DNA of 64,000 nucleotides from Mucilaginibacter flavus (GTDB lineage: Bacteria; Bacteroidota; Bacteroidia; Sphingobacteriales; Sphingobacteriaceae), in contig NZ_JAUFPS010000012.1 in the NCBI RefSeq assembly GCF_030409315.1, forward strand, positions 109,820 through 173,819. The letters are read 5' to 3'. How positions within the stretch are numbered: position 1 is the stretch's first letter; each line of letters starts with the position of its first letter. Shown here piece after piece: positions 26,410 through 35,149 of the stretch. The notes under the pieces are model-generated. The model saw only the letters and a program-made list of their open reading frames with translations, did no database searches and was not told the DNA's origin. The translations under genes and the position numbers were made by a program.

Positions 26410-28179
26410 ATGAAACAATTCTTCAAATTCGTTCTGGCCTCCATGTTAGGTGTATTATTAATTGGGGTGATCCTTGTTGTTGTGGTTGTTGGCATTGTGG
26501 TTTCGGCAAGTAGCGATAAAACCGTTGATGTTGAAGCCAACTCCGTACTGCACATGGCTTTCACTAATCCCATTACCGAACGTACACCCAATAACCCGCT
26601 TGCCGGACTGAGCTTTTTAGGGTTAAACAGCGATAAATCAACCGGACTTAACGATATTTTGGCCAACATTAAAAAAGCTAAAACCGACTCCAACATCAAA
26701 GGTATTTTCCTTGACGAAAGCTACATGACATCGGGCCAGGCTACTACCGAAGAAATTCGTAACGCGCTCATCGATTTTAAAAAATCGGGCAAGTTTGTAA
26801 TAGCTTATTCTGAAGTTTATACCCAGGGCTTTTATTACCTGGCATCCGTTGCCGATAAAGTGTATATGAACCCTAAAGGCATTTTTGAATTTACGGGCTT
26901 TAGCCAGCAGGTTACTTTCCTGAAGGGCGCGCTTGATAAATTGGGCGTTGAAGTTCAGGTTATAAAAGTAGGCACCTACAAAAGCGCTGTTGAGCCTTTT
27001 TTCCTTACCAAAATGAGCGATCCTAACCGCTTGCAGGTTACCTCCTACTTAGGGTCGTTATATGATCAATTTTTAACCGGCATCAGCAAAAGCCGCGGTA
27101 TTAATAAAGATTCGTTATTTAATTATGCCAATAGCGGCCGCGTTCAATTTCCGGAGGACGCTGTGAAGTTAAAACTGATTGACGGCTTGAAATATAAAGA
27201 TGAAATTCTTGACGAATTGAAACAACGTACAGGCATCGGCAAAACTGCCAACGTGGTTAGTGTTGATTTGGACGACTACACCAAAAACAAAGCCGATAAT
27301 ACCGATGATGATGCTTCATCAAAAAAACAGATAGCTATTGTATACGCTAATGGCGAGATTTCTGGCGGTGAAGGCGATGATAACAGTATAGGATCTGAAA
27401 GAATTTCAAAAGCTATCCGCAAGGTACGTTTAGATAATAAAGTAAAAGCGGTTGTGTTACGTGTAAACTCACCAGGTGGCAGTTCATTAGCATCAGACGT
27501 GATTTGGCGCGAGGTAGCTTTAACTAAAAAAGTAAAGCCTATCATCGTATCCATGGGCGATTACGCGGCGTCTGGCGGTTACTATATCAGCTGCGCGGCC
27601 GATTCGATTTTTGCTGAGCCAAATACCATTACCGGTTCAATAGGTATTTTTGCCATACTGCCCAACATGCAAAAATTGTTTAATGATAAGTTAGGCGTAA
27701 CGTTTGATGGTGTAAAAACAGGTAAATATGCAGATTTGGGCAATGTAAGTCGCCCATTAAGCCCCGAAGAGCGGGCCATTTTGCAAAACAATGTAAATCA
27801 TGGATATGACGAGTTTACCAAAGCGGTAGCAGCCGGGCGTGGTAAAACCCAGGAATATATCAACAGCATTGGCCAGGGTCGCGTATGGACAGGTAGCCAG
27901 GCCATAAAAATTGGATTGGTTGACCGTTTAGGGAATATCAATGACGCTATTGCCTGTGCTGCAAAAAAAGCCAAGGTAAAAAATTATAATATAGTAGCCT
28001 ATCCCGAGCAGAAAAGCTTCTTAAAACAGCTGGATGGTGATGTAACCAACCAAATGAAGGTTAAAATGATGCGGTCGGAGCTGGGTGATAACTACCGCGT
28101 TTACGAACAACTAAAAGGCTTAACCCAAATGATGCGCACCCCGCAGGCACGTTTGCCTTATGACATTGTGATTAAGTAA
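26410..28179 (+). CDS. sppA: Signal peptide peptidase SppA, 67K type
   Basis: 589 residues with a membrane anchor at 7-33. Degrades cleaved signal peptides in the membrane. The two tandem S49 domains are typical of the E. coli 67K form. The catalytic Ser-Lys dyad is Lys191 (VGTYKSAVEPF) in the first domain and Ser388 (GDYAASGGYYIS) in the second. The ORF ends with a basic C-terminal tail. A Rho-independent terminator follows. Confidence 0.95.
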   Translation: MKQFFKFVLASMLGVLLIGVILVVVVVGIVVSASSDKTVDVEANSVLHMAFTNPITERTPNNPLAGLSFLGLNSDKSTGLNDILANIKKAKTDSNIKGIFLDESYMTSGQATTEEIRNALIDFKKSGKFVIAYSEVYTQGFYYLASVADKVYMNPKGIFEFTGFSQQVTFLKGALDKLGVEVQVIKVGTYKSAVEPFFLTKMSDPNRLQVTSYLGSLYDQFLTGISKSRGINKDSLFNYANSGRVQFPEDAVKLKLIDGLKYKDEILDELKQRTGIGKTANVVSVDLDDYTKNKADNTDDDASSKKQIAIVYANGEISGGEGDDNSIGSERISKAIRKVRLDNKVKAVVLRVNSPGGSSLASDVIWREVALTKKVKPIIVSMGDYAASGGYYISCAADSIFAEPNTITGSIGIFAILPNMQKLFNDKLGVTFDGVKTGKYADLGNVSRPLSPEERAILQNNVNHGYDEFTKAVAAGRGKTQEYINSIGQGRVWTGSQAIKIGLVDRLGNINDAIACAAKKAKVKNYNIVAYPEQKSFLKQLDGDVTNQMKVKMMRSELGDNYRVYEQLKGLTQMMRTPQARLPYDIVIK

Positions 28180-28204
28180 GTTTTGTTTATATTTAGTAAA
28201 GAAG

Positions 28205-28231
28205 AGCTGCCTTTTTAGGGTAGCTTTTTTT
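28205..28231 (+). terminator. Intrinsic terminator of sppA
   Basis: AGCTGCC pairs with GGTAGCT (one G-T pair) around a T-rich loop and is followed by seven Ts. Confidence 0.75.
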
Positions 28232-28251
28232 GTTTGCTACCTAAAAAAACT

Positions 28252-28430
28252 CCCGCGAGGTTAGCGTAGCGTAACTCGTGGGTAAACCTGGGGTAAGCTT
28301 TTAGCTTACGTAAATTAACATTTCATATTAAAAATACGGCAGCTATTATGACATAAACTTTCAGCTTATGTTATTGTAGGGCAGCTGAAAGCTGCAACCA
28401 TGGTACCCACGAGCTGAAAGCTCGCGGAAG
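28252..28430. repeat. Composite palindromic element with several small hairpins
   Basis: Four palindromes in 180 bases: CCCGCGAGGTTA with TAACTCGTGGG (28252-28282), GTAAGCT / AGCTTAC (28293-28309), GCAGCTGAAAGCTGC (28381-28395) and GAGCTGAAAGCTC (28411-28423). The outer words CCCGCGAG and CTCGCGG are also complementary. The element lies between the convergent sppA and Lrp genes and looks like a dispersed repeat, but no second copy is in the window. Confidence 0.6.
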
Positions 28431-28460
28431 AGTTAGATAAAAGCTCGCAGGAGATTAGCA

Positions 28461-28952
28461 TTATATTAACACATGCGTTTGCTTAATGACATCCATTACA
28501 AAAATGCTTTTGGTTTGGCCTATGTTGGGGACTTCGCTTAACTGGTTAACAAAGAATTTGTGAAAACTTTCCATTGAGGTAGAAATTATCTTAAGCATAA
28601 AATCAAAATCGCCGGAGATATTATAGCATTCAATTACTTCCTTAAAATCAACCACGACACTTAAAAACTGACCGGCTGCTTTTTTATTATGCTCTTTGAG
28701 CGATACATGGCAAATAACCATGATACCCTTGTTTACCTTTCTATTATCCAACAAAGCTCCGTATTGCAATATTACGCCCTGTTGTTCCATCCGTTTAATG
28801 CGCTCGTGGGTGGGTGTAGAACTGAGGTGCACTTTGGCGGCAATTTCCCTTACTGTTAGCTTAGCGTTGGTTTGCAATAGGGCCAGTATTTCAAAATCCT
28901 TTTTATCTAATCCTGTAAATTGCACTTCCTGTTGTTCTGTTAACAGCTCCAT
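28461..28952 (-). CDS. Lrp/AsnC-family transcriptional regulator
   Basis: 163 residues. N-terminal winged helix (FEILALLQTNAKLTVREIAAKVHLSSTPTHERIKRMEQQGVI contains the recognition helix at about 32-52) and a C-terminal RAM ligand-binding domain. It is divergent from an MFS pump gene, so it probably controls that pump in response to an amino acid or related small molecule. Two exact CTATATTAC repeats lie between the genes. Confidence 0.93.
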   Translation of the reverse strand: MELLTEQQEVQFTGLDKKDFEILALLQTNAKLTVREIAAKVHLSSTPTHERIKRMEQQGVILQYGALLDNRKVNKGIMVICHVSLKEHNKKAAGQFLSVVVDFKEVIECYNISGDFDFMLKIISTSMESFHKFFVNQLSEVPNIGQTKSIFVMDVIKQTHVLI

Positions 28953-28960
28953 AAATCAAT

Positions 28961-29000
28961 CTATATTACGTTTCGTTCTTTTAAATATAACCTATATTAC
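28961..29000. promoter_or_regulatory. Candidate operator: two direct repeats in the Lrp/MFS intergenic region
   Basis: CTATATTAC occurs at 28961-28969 and 28992-29000, 31 bases apart (about three helix turns), the phasing expected for an Lrp dimer array. Whether the Lrp-type protein binds here is unknown. Confidence 0.4.
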
Positions 29001-29048
29001 AATCTGTTCCAAAATAAAAATATAAATAATACAAAATTACATATTAGG

Positions 29049-29056
29049 TAACTTTG
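29049..29056 (+). promoter_or_regulatory. Candidate -7 promoter element of the MFS gene
   Basis: TAACTTTG, followed by C, fits TAnnTTTG exactly. The leader would be about 14 bases. Confidence 0.5.
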
Positions 29057-29076
29057 CAAGAACAATGTAAAAAGTT

Positions 29077-30531
29077 ATGTCAAAAAAGAACATCATTTTA
29101 ATTATCGCATCGATGGGGATTTTTGTGGAGGCTTTGGATATCGCCATCATCAACCTGGCTGTTCCATCGATACAAAAAACGTTTTCACTCACAGGCGATA
29201 AAGTACAATGGTTGCAAACCCTATACGTGCTGTTTTATGGTGGCTTTTTGATTATAGGCGGTAAACTATCTGACGTTTTCGGTCGCAAAAAGATTTTCCT
29301 GGCGGGGTGTTCCTTATTCCTGATCACGTCATTGGGTGCCGGTCTTGCCGGCTCATTTGAAATATTACTTTTATTTAGGGCTATACAGGGGCTGGCCGCT
29401 GCTTTTGTAATGCCATCGGCCTTTGCCATTGTCAATTACTACTTTACGGAAACCCATGAACGCGGCAAAGCCATTGGTATCTTCAGTTCCTTCGCGGCAA
29501 TCGGCTCGGGTGGTGGTCTTTCCATTGGTGGACTCATCTCCAGTTATTGGGGCTGGCAATGGGTGTTTTTTATCAACGTGCCGGTGCTTGTAGTAGTAAT
29601 TGTGCTGGCAGCAATTTTATTAGAGAAAGAAAATAAACTTCAAACTCAAAAACCGGATATTCTTTCGGGCTTATTATTAGTTGCCGGCCTGGTGATACTG
29701 TCATTCATTATCCATTTACTGCCCAACCTGGCACAAAACAAGCTGATATTGCCTGGCTTAGCCGCAATAATGGTGGTTTGCATATTCATAGTCCGATACC
29801 GGATATACCATAGAAAAGAACCGTTAATAGAGCCAACATTATTCGGCATTCGTTCTTTATCCGCAGGTAATGGCGCATTTATAGCTTTAGGGGCTTTTTT
29901 TACCAGCTATTTGTTTTTAATTTCTATTATACTGCAACAAGATATGCACTTCAGCGCCGCGAAATCGGGATTGTTATTGGTACCCTATAGTCTGCTTTCC
30001 GCATTGGTAGCACGGTTTATGTTACCGGGAATTCTGGCAAAACTCAAAGTAGTTGGCTGTGCTTTATTGGGCATGTTTTGTATGCTGGCCGGCGGACTTA
30101 CCCTGTTTGCAGCCGTAGAATATGATAATCTTACCTTATTGCTTTGTGCTGCCGCCTTCATTTCGGGGCTGGGAATGACCATTTGTTTTACCAGTTTTTC
30201 GGTATTGGCCATACAACAGGTACCCGCTGCACACGTTGGGATAGGCTCAAGCATGACTACTACCGCCTACTTTTTTGGTGGTGGCATGGGAATTTCTTTG
30301 ATAAGTATATTTATGAATCATGATGGTTTTACCCACGAAGTTGGCAAATTACCAATAGCTATTTTATGCTTATACGCTACCGCGGGAATTGTGTGGCTAT
30401 TAAGATATGGTAGAAATCAATCACGGGATATCAGCATCATGAAGGAGATACCTTATCCCAATGCAGATAGCTTAACCTCTCCTACCCCTTTGGCGAATCA
30501 AAAAAAGCCAGGTGACCGTCTTCTTCTGTAA
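29077..30531 (+). CDS. MFS transporter, DHA2-type drug/metabolite exporter
   Basis: 484 residues with about 14 hydrophobic segments. Motif A-like sequence GGKLSDVFGRKKIF is at about residues 62-75, and the FFINVPV motif of the EmrB/QacA group is near 168. It is divergent from an Lrp-type regulator, which suggests ligand-controlled expression. The 3' end overlaps the convergent sixA by 50 bases; the frame is continuous and both ends look real. Confidence 0.93.
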   Translation: MSKKNIILIIASMGIFVEALDIAIINLAVPSIQKTFSLTGDKVQWLQTLYVLFYGGFLIIGGKLSDVFGRKKIFLAGCSLFLITSLGAGLAGSFEILLLFRAIQGLAAAFVMPSAFAIVNYYFTETHERGKAIGIFSSFAAIGSGGGLSIGGLISSYWGWQWVFFINVPVLVVVIVLAAILLEKENKLQTQKPDILSGLLLVAGLVILSFIIHLLPNLAQNKLILPGLAAIMVVCIFIVRYRIYHRKEPLIEPTLFGIRSLSAGNGAFIALGAFFTSYLFLISIILQQDMHFSAAKSGLLLVPYSLLSALVARFMLPGILAKLKVVGCALLGMFCMLAGGLTLFAAVEYDNLTLLLCAAAFISGLGMTICFTSFSVLAIQQVPAAHVGIGSSMTTTAYFFGGGMGISLISIFMNHDGFTHEVGKLPIAILCLYATAGIVWLLRYGRNQSRDISIMKEIPYPNADSLTSPTPLANQKKPGDRLLL

Positions 30532-30958
30532 TTGATTGCCAATCATCATTATCAAAAGTAATGAGGGCTACAGCACAAGTAGGCATATCACGAATCTGGC
30601 CGGTTAAATAGTACAAAATTTGACTAATGCCGGGATTATGCCCAACTACAGCAATAAAATCATATGCCGCGGGCAATTCGTTGATCACCTTTACCCAGGT
30701 TATCTCGCTGGCTTCGTAAATGCGTTTATCGGTACCAGGCGTTGCCAGCTCCAGCTGTTGAGCAAAAATATTGGCTGTGGCTTGCGTACGTAATGCCGGG
30801 CTGGTTATAATAACCTGCGGAATAATGGATTGCCCCTTTATAACCTCCGCCATCATTTTAGCATCTTCTTTACCCGAATCTTTTAACGGACGGTCAAAAT
30901 CGGCATAATCACTTTCGTGGGTTGCTTTGGCATGGCGAATGAGCAGTAGCTTTTTCAT
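30482..30958 (-). CDS. sixA: Phosphohistidine phosphatase SixA
   Basis: 158 residues. Histidine phosphatase with RHA (KLLLIRHAKATHESD, residues 3-17) and the second His in VVGHNPG. In E. coli SixA acts on Hpt domains, and an Hpt protein is encoded 5 kb away in this window, but no direct link is shown. Its last 50 bases overlap the end of the MFS gene on the other strand. Confidence 0.9.
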   Translation of the reverse strand: MKKLLLIRHAKATHESDYADFDRPLKDSGKEDAKMMAEVIKGQSIIPQVIITSPALRTQATANIFAQQLELATPGTDKRIYEASEITWVKVINELPAAYDFIAVVGHNPGISQILYYLTGQIRDMPTCAVALITFDNDDWQSITEEDGHLAFFDSPKG

Positions 30959-31045
30959 AGGTTCATGAATACTTAAAAGTGTATTTTAAACTAAGACCAA
31001 CGGGAAGTTTTTGTTTCCCCCCCAAATCACATCTATTTATTATCG

Positions 31046-31150
31046 TGTAGAGACGCAATATTTTGCGTCTTTAACGTGCAAATCGGCGACGCAAATTATG
31101 AAACAAATTCCCTCTGTACAGCAGGAGACGCAAAATATTGCGTCTCTACA
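31046..31150. repeat. Nested palindromic repeat (MITE- or REP-like)
   Basis: Two 25-base arms that are exact reverse complements: TGTAGAGACGCAATATT plus TTGCGTCT at 31046-31070, and the mirror at 31126-31150. Each arm is itself a palindrome (AGACGCAA, four bases, TTGCGTCT). A third partial word, CGACGCAAAT, lies between them. Located between sixA and the outer-membrane barrel gene; no second copy in the window. Confidence 0.75.
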
Positions 31151-31171
31151 TGAAACAATTTAAACAGCATT

Positions 31172-31858
31172 TTAATAAACAAAACCTACAGATATCCCAA
31201 AAGTGCGGGTTTTAAAATTCCGGCCATCGGCATCGGGCAATATATTTGATAAGCCCAGATCATAATTAAGGTTTAAAAGCAGCCCACCTTTTAACGTGAT
31301 ACCGGCAATGGCACTTCCGCCTAAATCGTAGGGTTTAATATCTTCAGTATCGCCAAACTTTATCTTATCATCCGATGAAAAGTAGGTATGCGTACCATTA
31401 GCATTATTATCGGCAGATTGTTTATGCTTACCATACACGCCCAAACCAACATACGGACCAGCGCCGAGATAAAACTCGCCAACCGCAAAAGGAACATGAT
31501 ATAGCACATTTACCGGTACCTGTACATAGTACAGGTTATACTTATTATCTACCGCACTAACAGAGCCATTAGGAAGCTGCCCGGTAACACCATTAAATGT
31601 TCCGCCTTTGCCTGTAAAATTAACACCCGGCTGCAGTGATAAATGCCCCATTTTTACATCCATAAAAACACCAATGTTAAATGATTTTATCGACCCGGAA
31701 TTGGCAATATTATTAGTCCCGGCCACGGTTTGGTTTTCTGTTCCGGAGCCACTAATTGTTGCAAAATTAACACCTCCTTTTACGCCGATACTGGGTAATT
31801 GCGCAAAAACAACTGTAGACGAAGCTATTAATAACAGGGAAAGTAATAGTTTTTTCAT
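31172..31858 (-). CDS. Outer-membrane beta-barrel protein (PorT/OmpA-like fold)
   Basis: 228 residues starting MKKLLLSLLLIASSTVVFAQ, a signal peptide with the common Bacteroidota AQ cleavage end. The mature part alternates as in an eight-stranded barrel and begins LPSIGVKGGVNFATISG, the typical start of the PorT-like family; it ends with an aromatic (GFVY). An upstream ATG-like start would add eight residues; the trimmed start gives the better signal peptide. Function unknown. Confidence 0.85.
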   Translation of the reverse strand: MKKLLLSLLLIASSTVVFAQLPSIGVKGGVNFATISGSGTENQTVAGTNNIANSGSIKSFNIGVFMDVKMGHLSLQPGVNFTGKGGTFNGVTGQLPNGSVSAVDNKYNLYYVQVPVNVLYHVPFAVGEFYLGAGPYVGLGVYGKHKQSADNNANGTHTYFSSDDKIKFGDTEDIKPYDLGGSAIAGITLKGGLLLNLNYDLGLSNILPDADGRNFKTRTFGISVGFVY

Positions 31859-31879
31859 GAGTTTAGGATATTGGGGACC

Positions 31880-31887
31880 CAAATGTA
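31880..31887 (-). promoter_or_regulatory. Candidate promoter of the barrel gene
   Basis: On the minus strand TACATTTG, an exact TAnnTTTG match, lies 22 bases before the ATG. It sits just outside the 3' end of the preceding glycosyltransferase gene, so the barrel gene is probably its own unit. Confidence 0.45.
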
Positions 31888-31901
31888 TAAAATATGGAAC
31901 A

Positions 31902-32867
31902 TTACTTATTCACAAACTCAACAATACCATCAAGCGGCATATCATTCATACATTTAAAATGACCGAGCGGGCATTTTTCTAACCCAAATTTAGAACACGG
32001 GCGGCAGTCCAGATCAATACCTGCAACCAACACGTCTTTAACCATATACGGCTGTACGCCTAATAATTCGGGCACGGTACCGCCCCATACAGATACAATT
32101 GGCCTGTTAAAAGCTTCGGCAATATGGGTAAGGCCGGTGTCGAAACCAATAATACTTTGCGCTTTAGATACCAGGAAAACTGATTCATCGAGCGATGTTA
32201 CTCCGCAGGCATTATAAATTACATCGCCAAGCGCAGCAACTATCTCATCGCCATTGGCTTTAACATCATTACCTCCCAACAGCACCACCGGCGTTTTAAC
32301 TTCGCGACACAAACTAATGATGCGTTCATTAGGCATTCGTTTGGTAAAATGCGTTGCGCCTATTATAAAGGCAACATATGTTTTTTGGTGCGATGGAGGT
32401 AGTAATTTACTAAGCTGATGCTCTGCTTTAACATAATAATCAATAGGTTGGCCATCGTTAACAACACCCAACGATTTGGTTGCCTCCAGGTACCTGTCAA
32501 CCAGGTGTGTTGGGGCTATCAGCTTCAATTTAAATTTTAAGCTTAGCCATTTTTTGATAGGCTGCTTTTTATAAGTACCCGATGGGATGCCGGTGCGCAA
32601 TTTAATGATGGCGGTACGCAGGTTATTGTGCAAATCAACAATGTGATCGTAACCTTCCGCTTTTATTTCATCAATGGTTTCTTTTAGAGTAGGTTTTAGC
32701 AGCAGTAGCTTATCCACATAAGGGTTATTATCGTAGATATATTTAAAGGCTGGTTTGGTTAAAAAGTGAACTTCGGCATTGGGCACCTGTTTTTTTAGGC
32801 ACCTTACAACAGGCGTGGTATAAATAATATCGCCCATCGAGCTAAAGCGGATCACCAGTATCTTCAT
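31902..32867 (-). CDS. Glycosyltransferase family 9 (heptosyltransferase-type)
   Basis: 321 residues. Begins MKILVIRFSSMGDIIYTTP, the GT9 start, with the C-terminal nucleotide-sugar region FDTGLTHIAEAFNRPIVSVWGGT. Transfers a heptose or related sugar to the lipopolysaccharide core. It is the last gene of a cluster making ADP-heptose (rfaE1, gmhA, rfaE2), so ADP-heptose is the likely donor. Acceptor unknown. Confidence 0.92.
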   Translation of the reverse strand: MKILVIRFSSMGDIIYTTPVVRCLKKQVPNAEVHFLTKPAFKYIYDNNPYVDKLLLLKPTLKETIDEIKAEGYDHIVDLHNNLRTAIIKLRTGIPSGTYKKQPIKKWLSLKFKLKLIAPTHLVDRYLEATKSLGVVNDGQPIDYYVKAEHQLSKLLPPSHQKTYVAFIIGATHFTKRMPNERIISLCREVKTPVVLLGGNDVKANGDEIVAALGDVIYNACGVTSLDESVFLVSKAQSIIGFDTGLTHIAEAFNRPIVSVWGGTVPELLGVQPYMVKDVLVAGIDLDCRPCSKFGLEKCPLGHFKCMNDMPLDGIVEFVNK

Positions 32868-32879
32868 ATTGCTGCCCTA

Positions 32880-33386
32880 TCAGGTAGTTTGACTCCTGAT
32901 TTTGTTAATGATTGAGGTAGATGAATACCCTTCCACAAAATTAATTGTTTTTACCTTGCCGCCATTGGCTATCACTTCTTTAGCTCCAACTATGTTATCT
33001 ACCGAGTAATCGGCGCCTTTTACCAGGTAATCGGGCAATAAATTACTGATCAGGTTAAGTGGGGTATCTTCTTCAAAAACAACAATAGCATCTACAAAAA
33101 ACATGGCTGCCAATATCGCAGCACGACTACTTTGATCATTAACCGGCCGGTCATCACCTTTAATCCTTTTAACCGAACTATCGGCGTTAAGGCCGATGAT
33201 CAGTTTATCGCCAAGCTCGGCGGCCTTAGCCAGGTAAGTGATGTGGCCGATATGTAAAAGATCAAACACCCCATTGGTAAAAACTACTTTTTTGCCTTCG
33301 GTTTGCCATTCCTGTACTTTGGCTTTAAGCGAAGGCAAATCGCATATCTTACCGGTGAGCGTTGCTTCAAGATTAATTCTCATCAC
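32880..33386 (-). CDS. rfaE2: D-glycero-beta-D-manno-heptose 1-phosphate adenylyltransferase
   Basis: 168 residues. Cytidylyltransferase-like fold with TNGVFDLLHIGH (residues 37-48); the HxGH motif is His45-Ile-Gly-His48. This is the second half of the bifunctional E. coli HldE, here a separate gene as in many Bacteroidota. The protein starts MMRI, so the start may be the second Met. Eight bases separate it from gmhA upstream. Confidence 0.93.
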   Translation of the reverse strand: MMRINLEATLTGKICDLPSLKAKVQEWQTEGKKVVFTNGVFDLLHIGHITYLAKAAELGDKLIIGLNADSSVKRIKGDDRPVNDQSSRAAILAAMFFVDAIVVFEEDTPLNLISNLLPDYLVKGADYSVDNIVGAKEVIANGGKVKTINFVEGYSSTSIINKIRSQTT

Positions 33387-33393
33387 TGTTCAA

Positions 33394-33951
33394 TTATTCA
33401 AACATATTATCAACTGCCTGGCACATAATATGTCCTATCAATATATGCATTTCCTGGATACGCGCGGTAGCGTTTGATGGTATAATAATATTTAAATCGC
33501 AAATACCGTTCATTTTGCCGCCATCCCTGCCCGAAAGCCCTAATGTTTTACAACCAAGCCGGGTAGCAGTTTCAAAAGCATTTAAAATACTTTGGCTATT
33601 GCCACTTGTAGAAATGCCTATAAACAAGTCGCCCGGTTTGGCAAAAGCCTCCACCTGGCGTGCAAAAACCCTATCAAAATGGTAATCATTAGCAATAGCG
33701 GTAAGTGCCGAAGTATCAACCGTTAAGGCGATACCCGGGAAAGCCTTTCGCTCTTTTACATACCTGCCGGTTAGTTCGGCCGCCAGGTGTTGTGCATCGG
33801 CAGCACTGCCACCGTTGCCTGCAAACAATACTTTGTTGCCCTTTTTTAATGTATCAATCATCATTTCACAAGCCTTTTCAATATCGCCGGTAAGCGTATC
33901 AATAACCAGTTGTATCGTGTTTTGATGATCCTGTAGTTCCTTTAAAACCAT
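33394..33951 (-). CDS. gmhA: Sedoheptulose 7-phosphate isomerase
   Basis: 185 residues, the usual length. SIS-domain protein; the sugar-binding motif GNGGSAADAQHLAAEL and the later FIGISTSGNSQS are clear. First step of ADP-heptose synthesis. It lies between rfaE1 and rfaE2 on the same strand. Confidence 0.95.
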   Translation of the reverse strand: MVLKELQDHQNTIQLVIDTLTGDIEKACEMMIDTLKKGNKVLFAGNGGSAADAQHLAAELTGRYVKERKAFPGIALTVDTSALTAIANDYHFDRVFARQVEAFAKPGDLFIGISTSGNSQSILNAFETATRLGCKTLGLSGRDGGKMNGICDLNIIIPSNATARIQEMHILIGHIMCQAVDNMFE

Positions 33952-33989
33952 TATTTAGTTGTAAGTATTATATTTTCAGTTTCCGTATA

Positions 33990-34041
33990 CAGCATTCAGT
34001 CCCTTGTCCAAAAATCCCATAGTCCCAAAAGTCCAAAAGCG
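33990..34041 (-). repeat. Boundary words after rfaE1
   Basis: On the minus strand, three bases after the TAA of rfaE1, come CTTTTGGACTTTTGGGACTA, TGGGATTTTTGG and ACAAGGGACTG. These are the same GGACTTTTGG words, and in the same sense, as after gatC, the ABC gene and polX. Confidence 0.7.
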
Positions 34042-35028
34042 TTAGCTTTTCTCCATATCGGCTATGATCTCATCAATTGTAGCCGATGCGCTGCCCACTT
34101 GCCTTATTACTATTGCAGCAGCGTGGTTGGCAATCTCACAGGCTTCTTCAATATTTAAACCTGCGGCCATAAAATAAACCATAGCTGCTAATACCGTATC
34201 GCCGGCACCGGTAACATCAAATACCTCAGTGGCTTTTACCGGCAATAACTTGTAAGCCAATTCATCGATGATCAACATCCCTTCTTCGGATAGCGTGATG
34301 ACCAGGTAATCGGTATTAGTTTGTTCAAATATAACCTTGGCCGCTTGTTGCAAACTTTCAATTGAATTGGCTTTTTCTACCTTGGCAGCCTCTATCAATT
34401 CTTTACGATTTGGCTTAATAATAAATGCGCCTTTATACTTTTCATAGTTTAACCCTTTAGGGTCAATAACTACCTTTTTGCCATATTTATTGGCTTGCTT
34501 GATAACACGCTGCGTTAATGATGGCGAAAACAATCCTTTATTATAATCAGACAGAACCACCATATCGGCCTGCTCAATTTGAGCTTCCAGTTTACCAAGC
34601 AATTCATCCTCTATAGCAACAGAAACCTCGTCCGTTACCTCCCTATCAACCCTTACCAACTGATGGCTGCCCGCCAAAACACGGGTTTTAACCGTAGTAG
34701 GCCTGCTATCATCTTTTATTATAGTATCAACAGCAACACCTTCGCCACTCAAAATATCAATAACCTGGGTTGCCGCCGCATCATCACCAATAACACCGGC
34801 CACTGTTACGCCAGCCCCCAAAGCTACCAGGTTTTGCACCACGTTACCCGCGCCGCCAAGGGTATAGGTTTCCTTTTTAACATTAACAATAGGCACCGGC
34901 GCCTCTGGCGAAAGCCGCGTAGCGCCACCTATAATATAATGGTCAAGCATTAAATCGCCAATAACCAAAATAGATGGTTTGGTAGCTGCTGCCTGTATAG
35001 TATGTATCTTATCTCTTAGTATGTTCAT
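34042..35028 (-). CDS. rfaE1: D-glycero-beta-D-manno-heptose 7-phosphate kinase
   Basis: 328 residues from the ATG at 35026-35028. PfkB-family kinase: the N-terminal LVIGDLMLDHYI and the C-terminal DVTGAGDTVLAA with the catalytic Asp. First half of E. coli HldE as a separate protein. A longer frame beginning MTNDCEASEL (ten residues) is rejected because that part is encoded by repetitive boundary words. Followed after a 90-base gap by gmhA. Confidence 0.94.
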   Translation of the reverse strand: MNILRDKIHTIQAAATKPSILVIGDLMLDHYIIGGATRLSPEAPVPIVNVKKETYTLGGAGNVVQNLVALGAGVTVAGVIGDDAAATQVIDILSGEGVAVDTIIKDDSRPTTVKTRVLAGSHQLVRVDREVTDEVSVAIEDELLGKLEAQIEQADMVVLSDYNKGLFSPSLTQRVIKQANKYGKKVVIDPKGLNYEKYKGAFIIKPNRKELIEAAKVEKANSIESLQQAAKVIFEQTNTDYLVITLSEEGMLIIDELAYKLLPVKATEVFDVTGAGDTVLAAMVYFMAAGLNIEEACEIANHAAAIVIRQVGSASATIDEIIADMEKS

Positions 35029-35149
35029 TAGTTCACTTGCTTCGCAGTCATTGGTCATTTCGCTGCGTTGTCATTAGTCTTAGAGTCATTTGTCCAAAAG
35101 TCCCATAGTCCCAAAAGTCTCATAGTCCAAAAGTCCCAAAGTCGCCGGC
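35029..35149 (-). repeat. Boundary words between polX and rfaE1
   Basis: On the minus strand, after the TAG of polX (35150-35152): GACTTTGGGACTTTTGGACT, ATGAGACTTTTGGGACTATG, GGACTTTTGGAC and AAATGACT. Next to the rfaE1 start the words change to AATGACC and AATGACT. The first group matches the ends of gatC, ABC and rfaE1; the second matches the words before folA. Confidence 0.75.

Noticed and set aside
32709..32718. DnaA box TTATCCACA
   Set aside because: Lies inside the GT9 gene, isolated.
35029..35058. Ten-codon extension of rfaE1
   Set aside because: Encoded by the AATGACC/AATGACT boundary words; the kinase fold begins after it.
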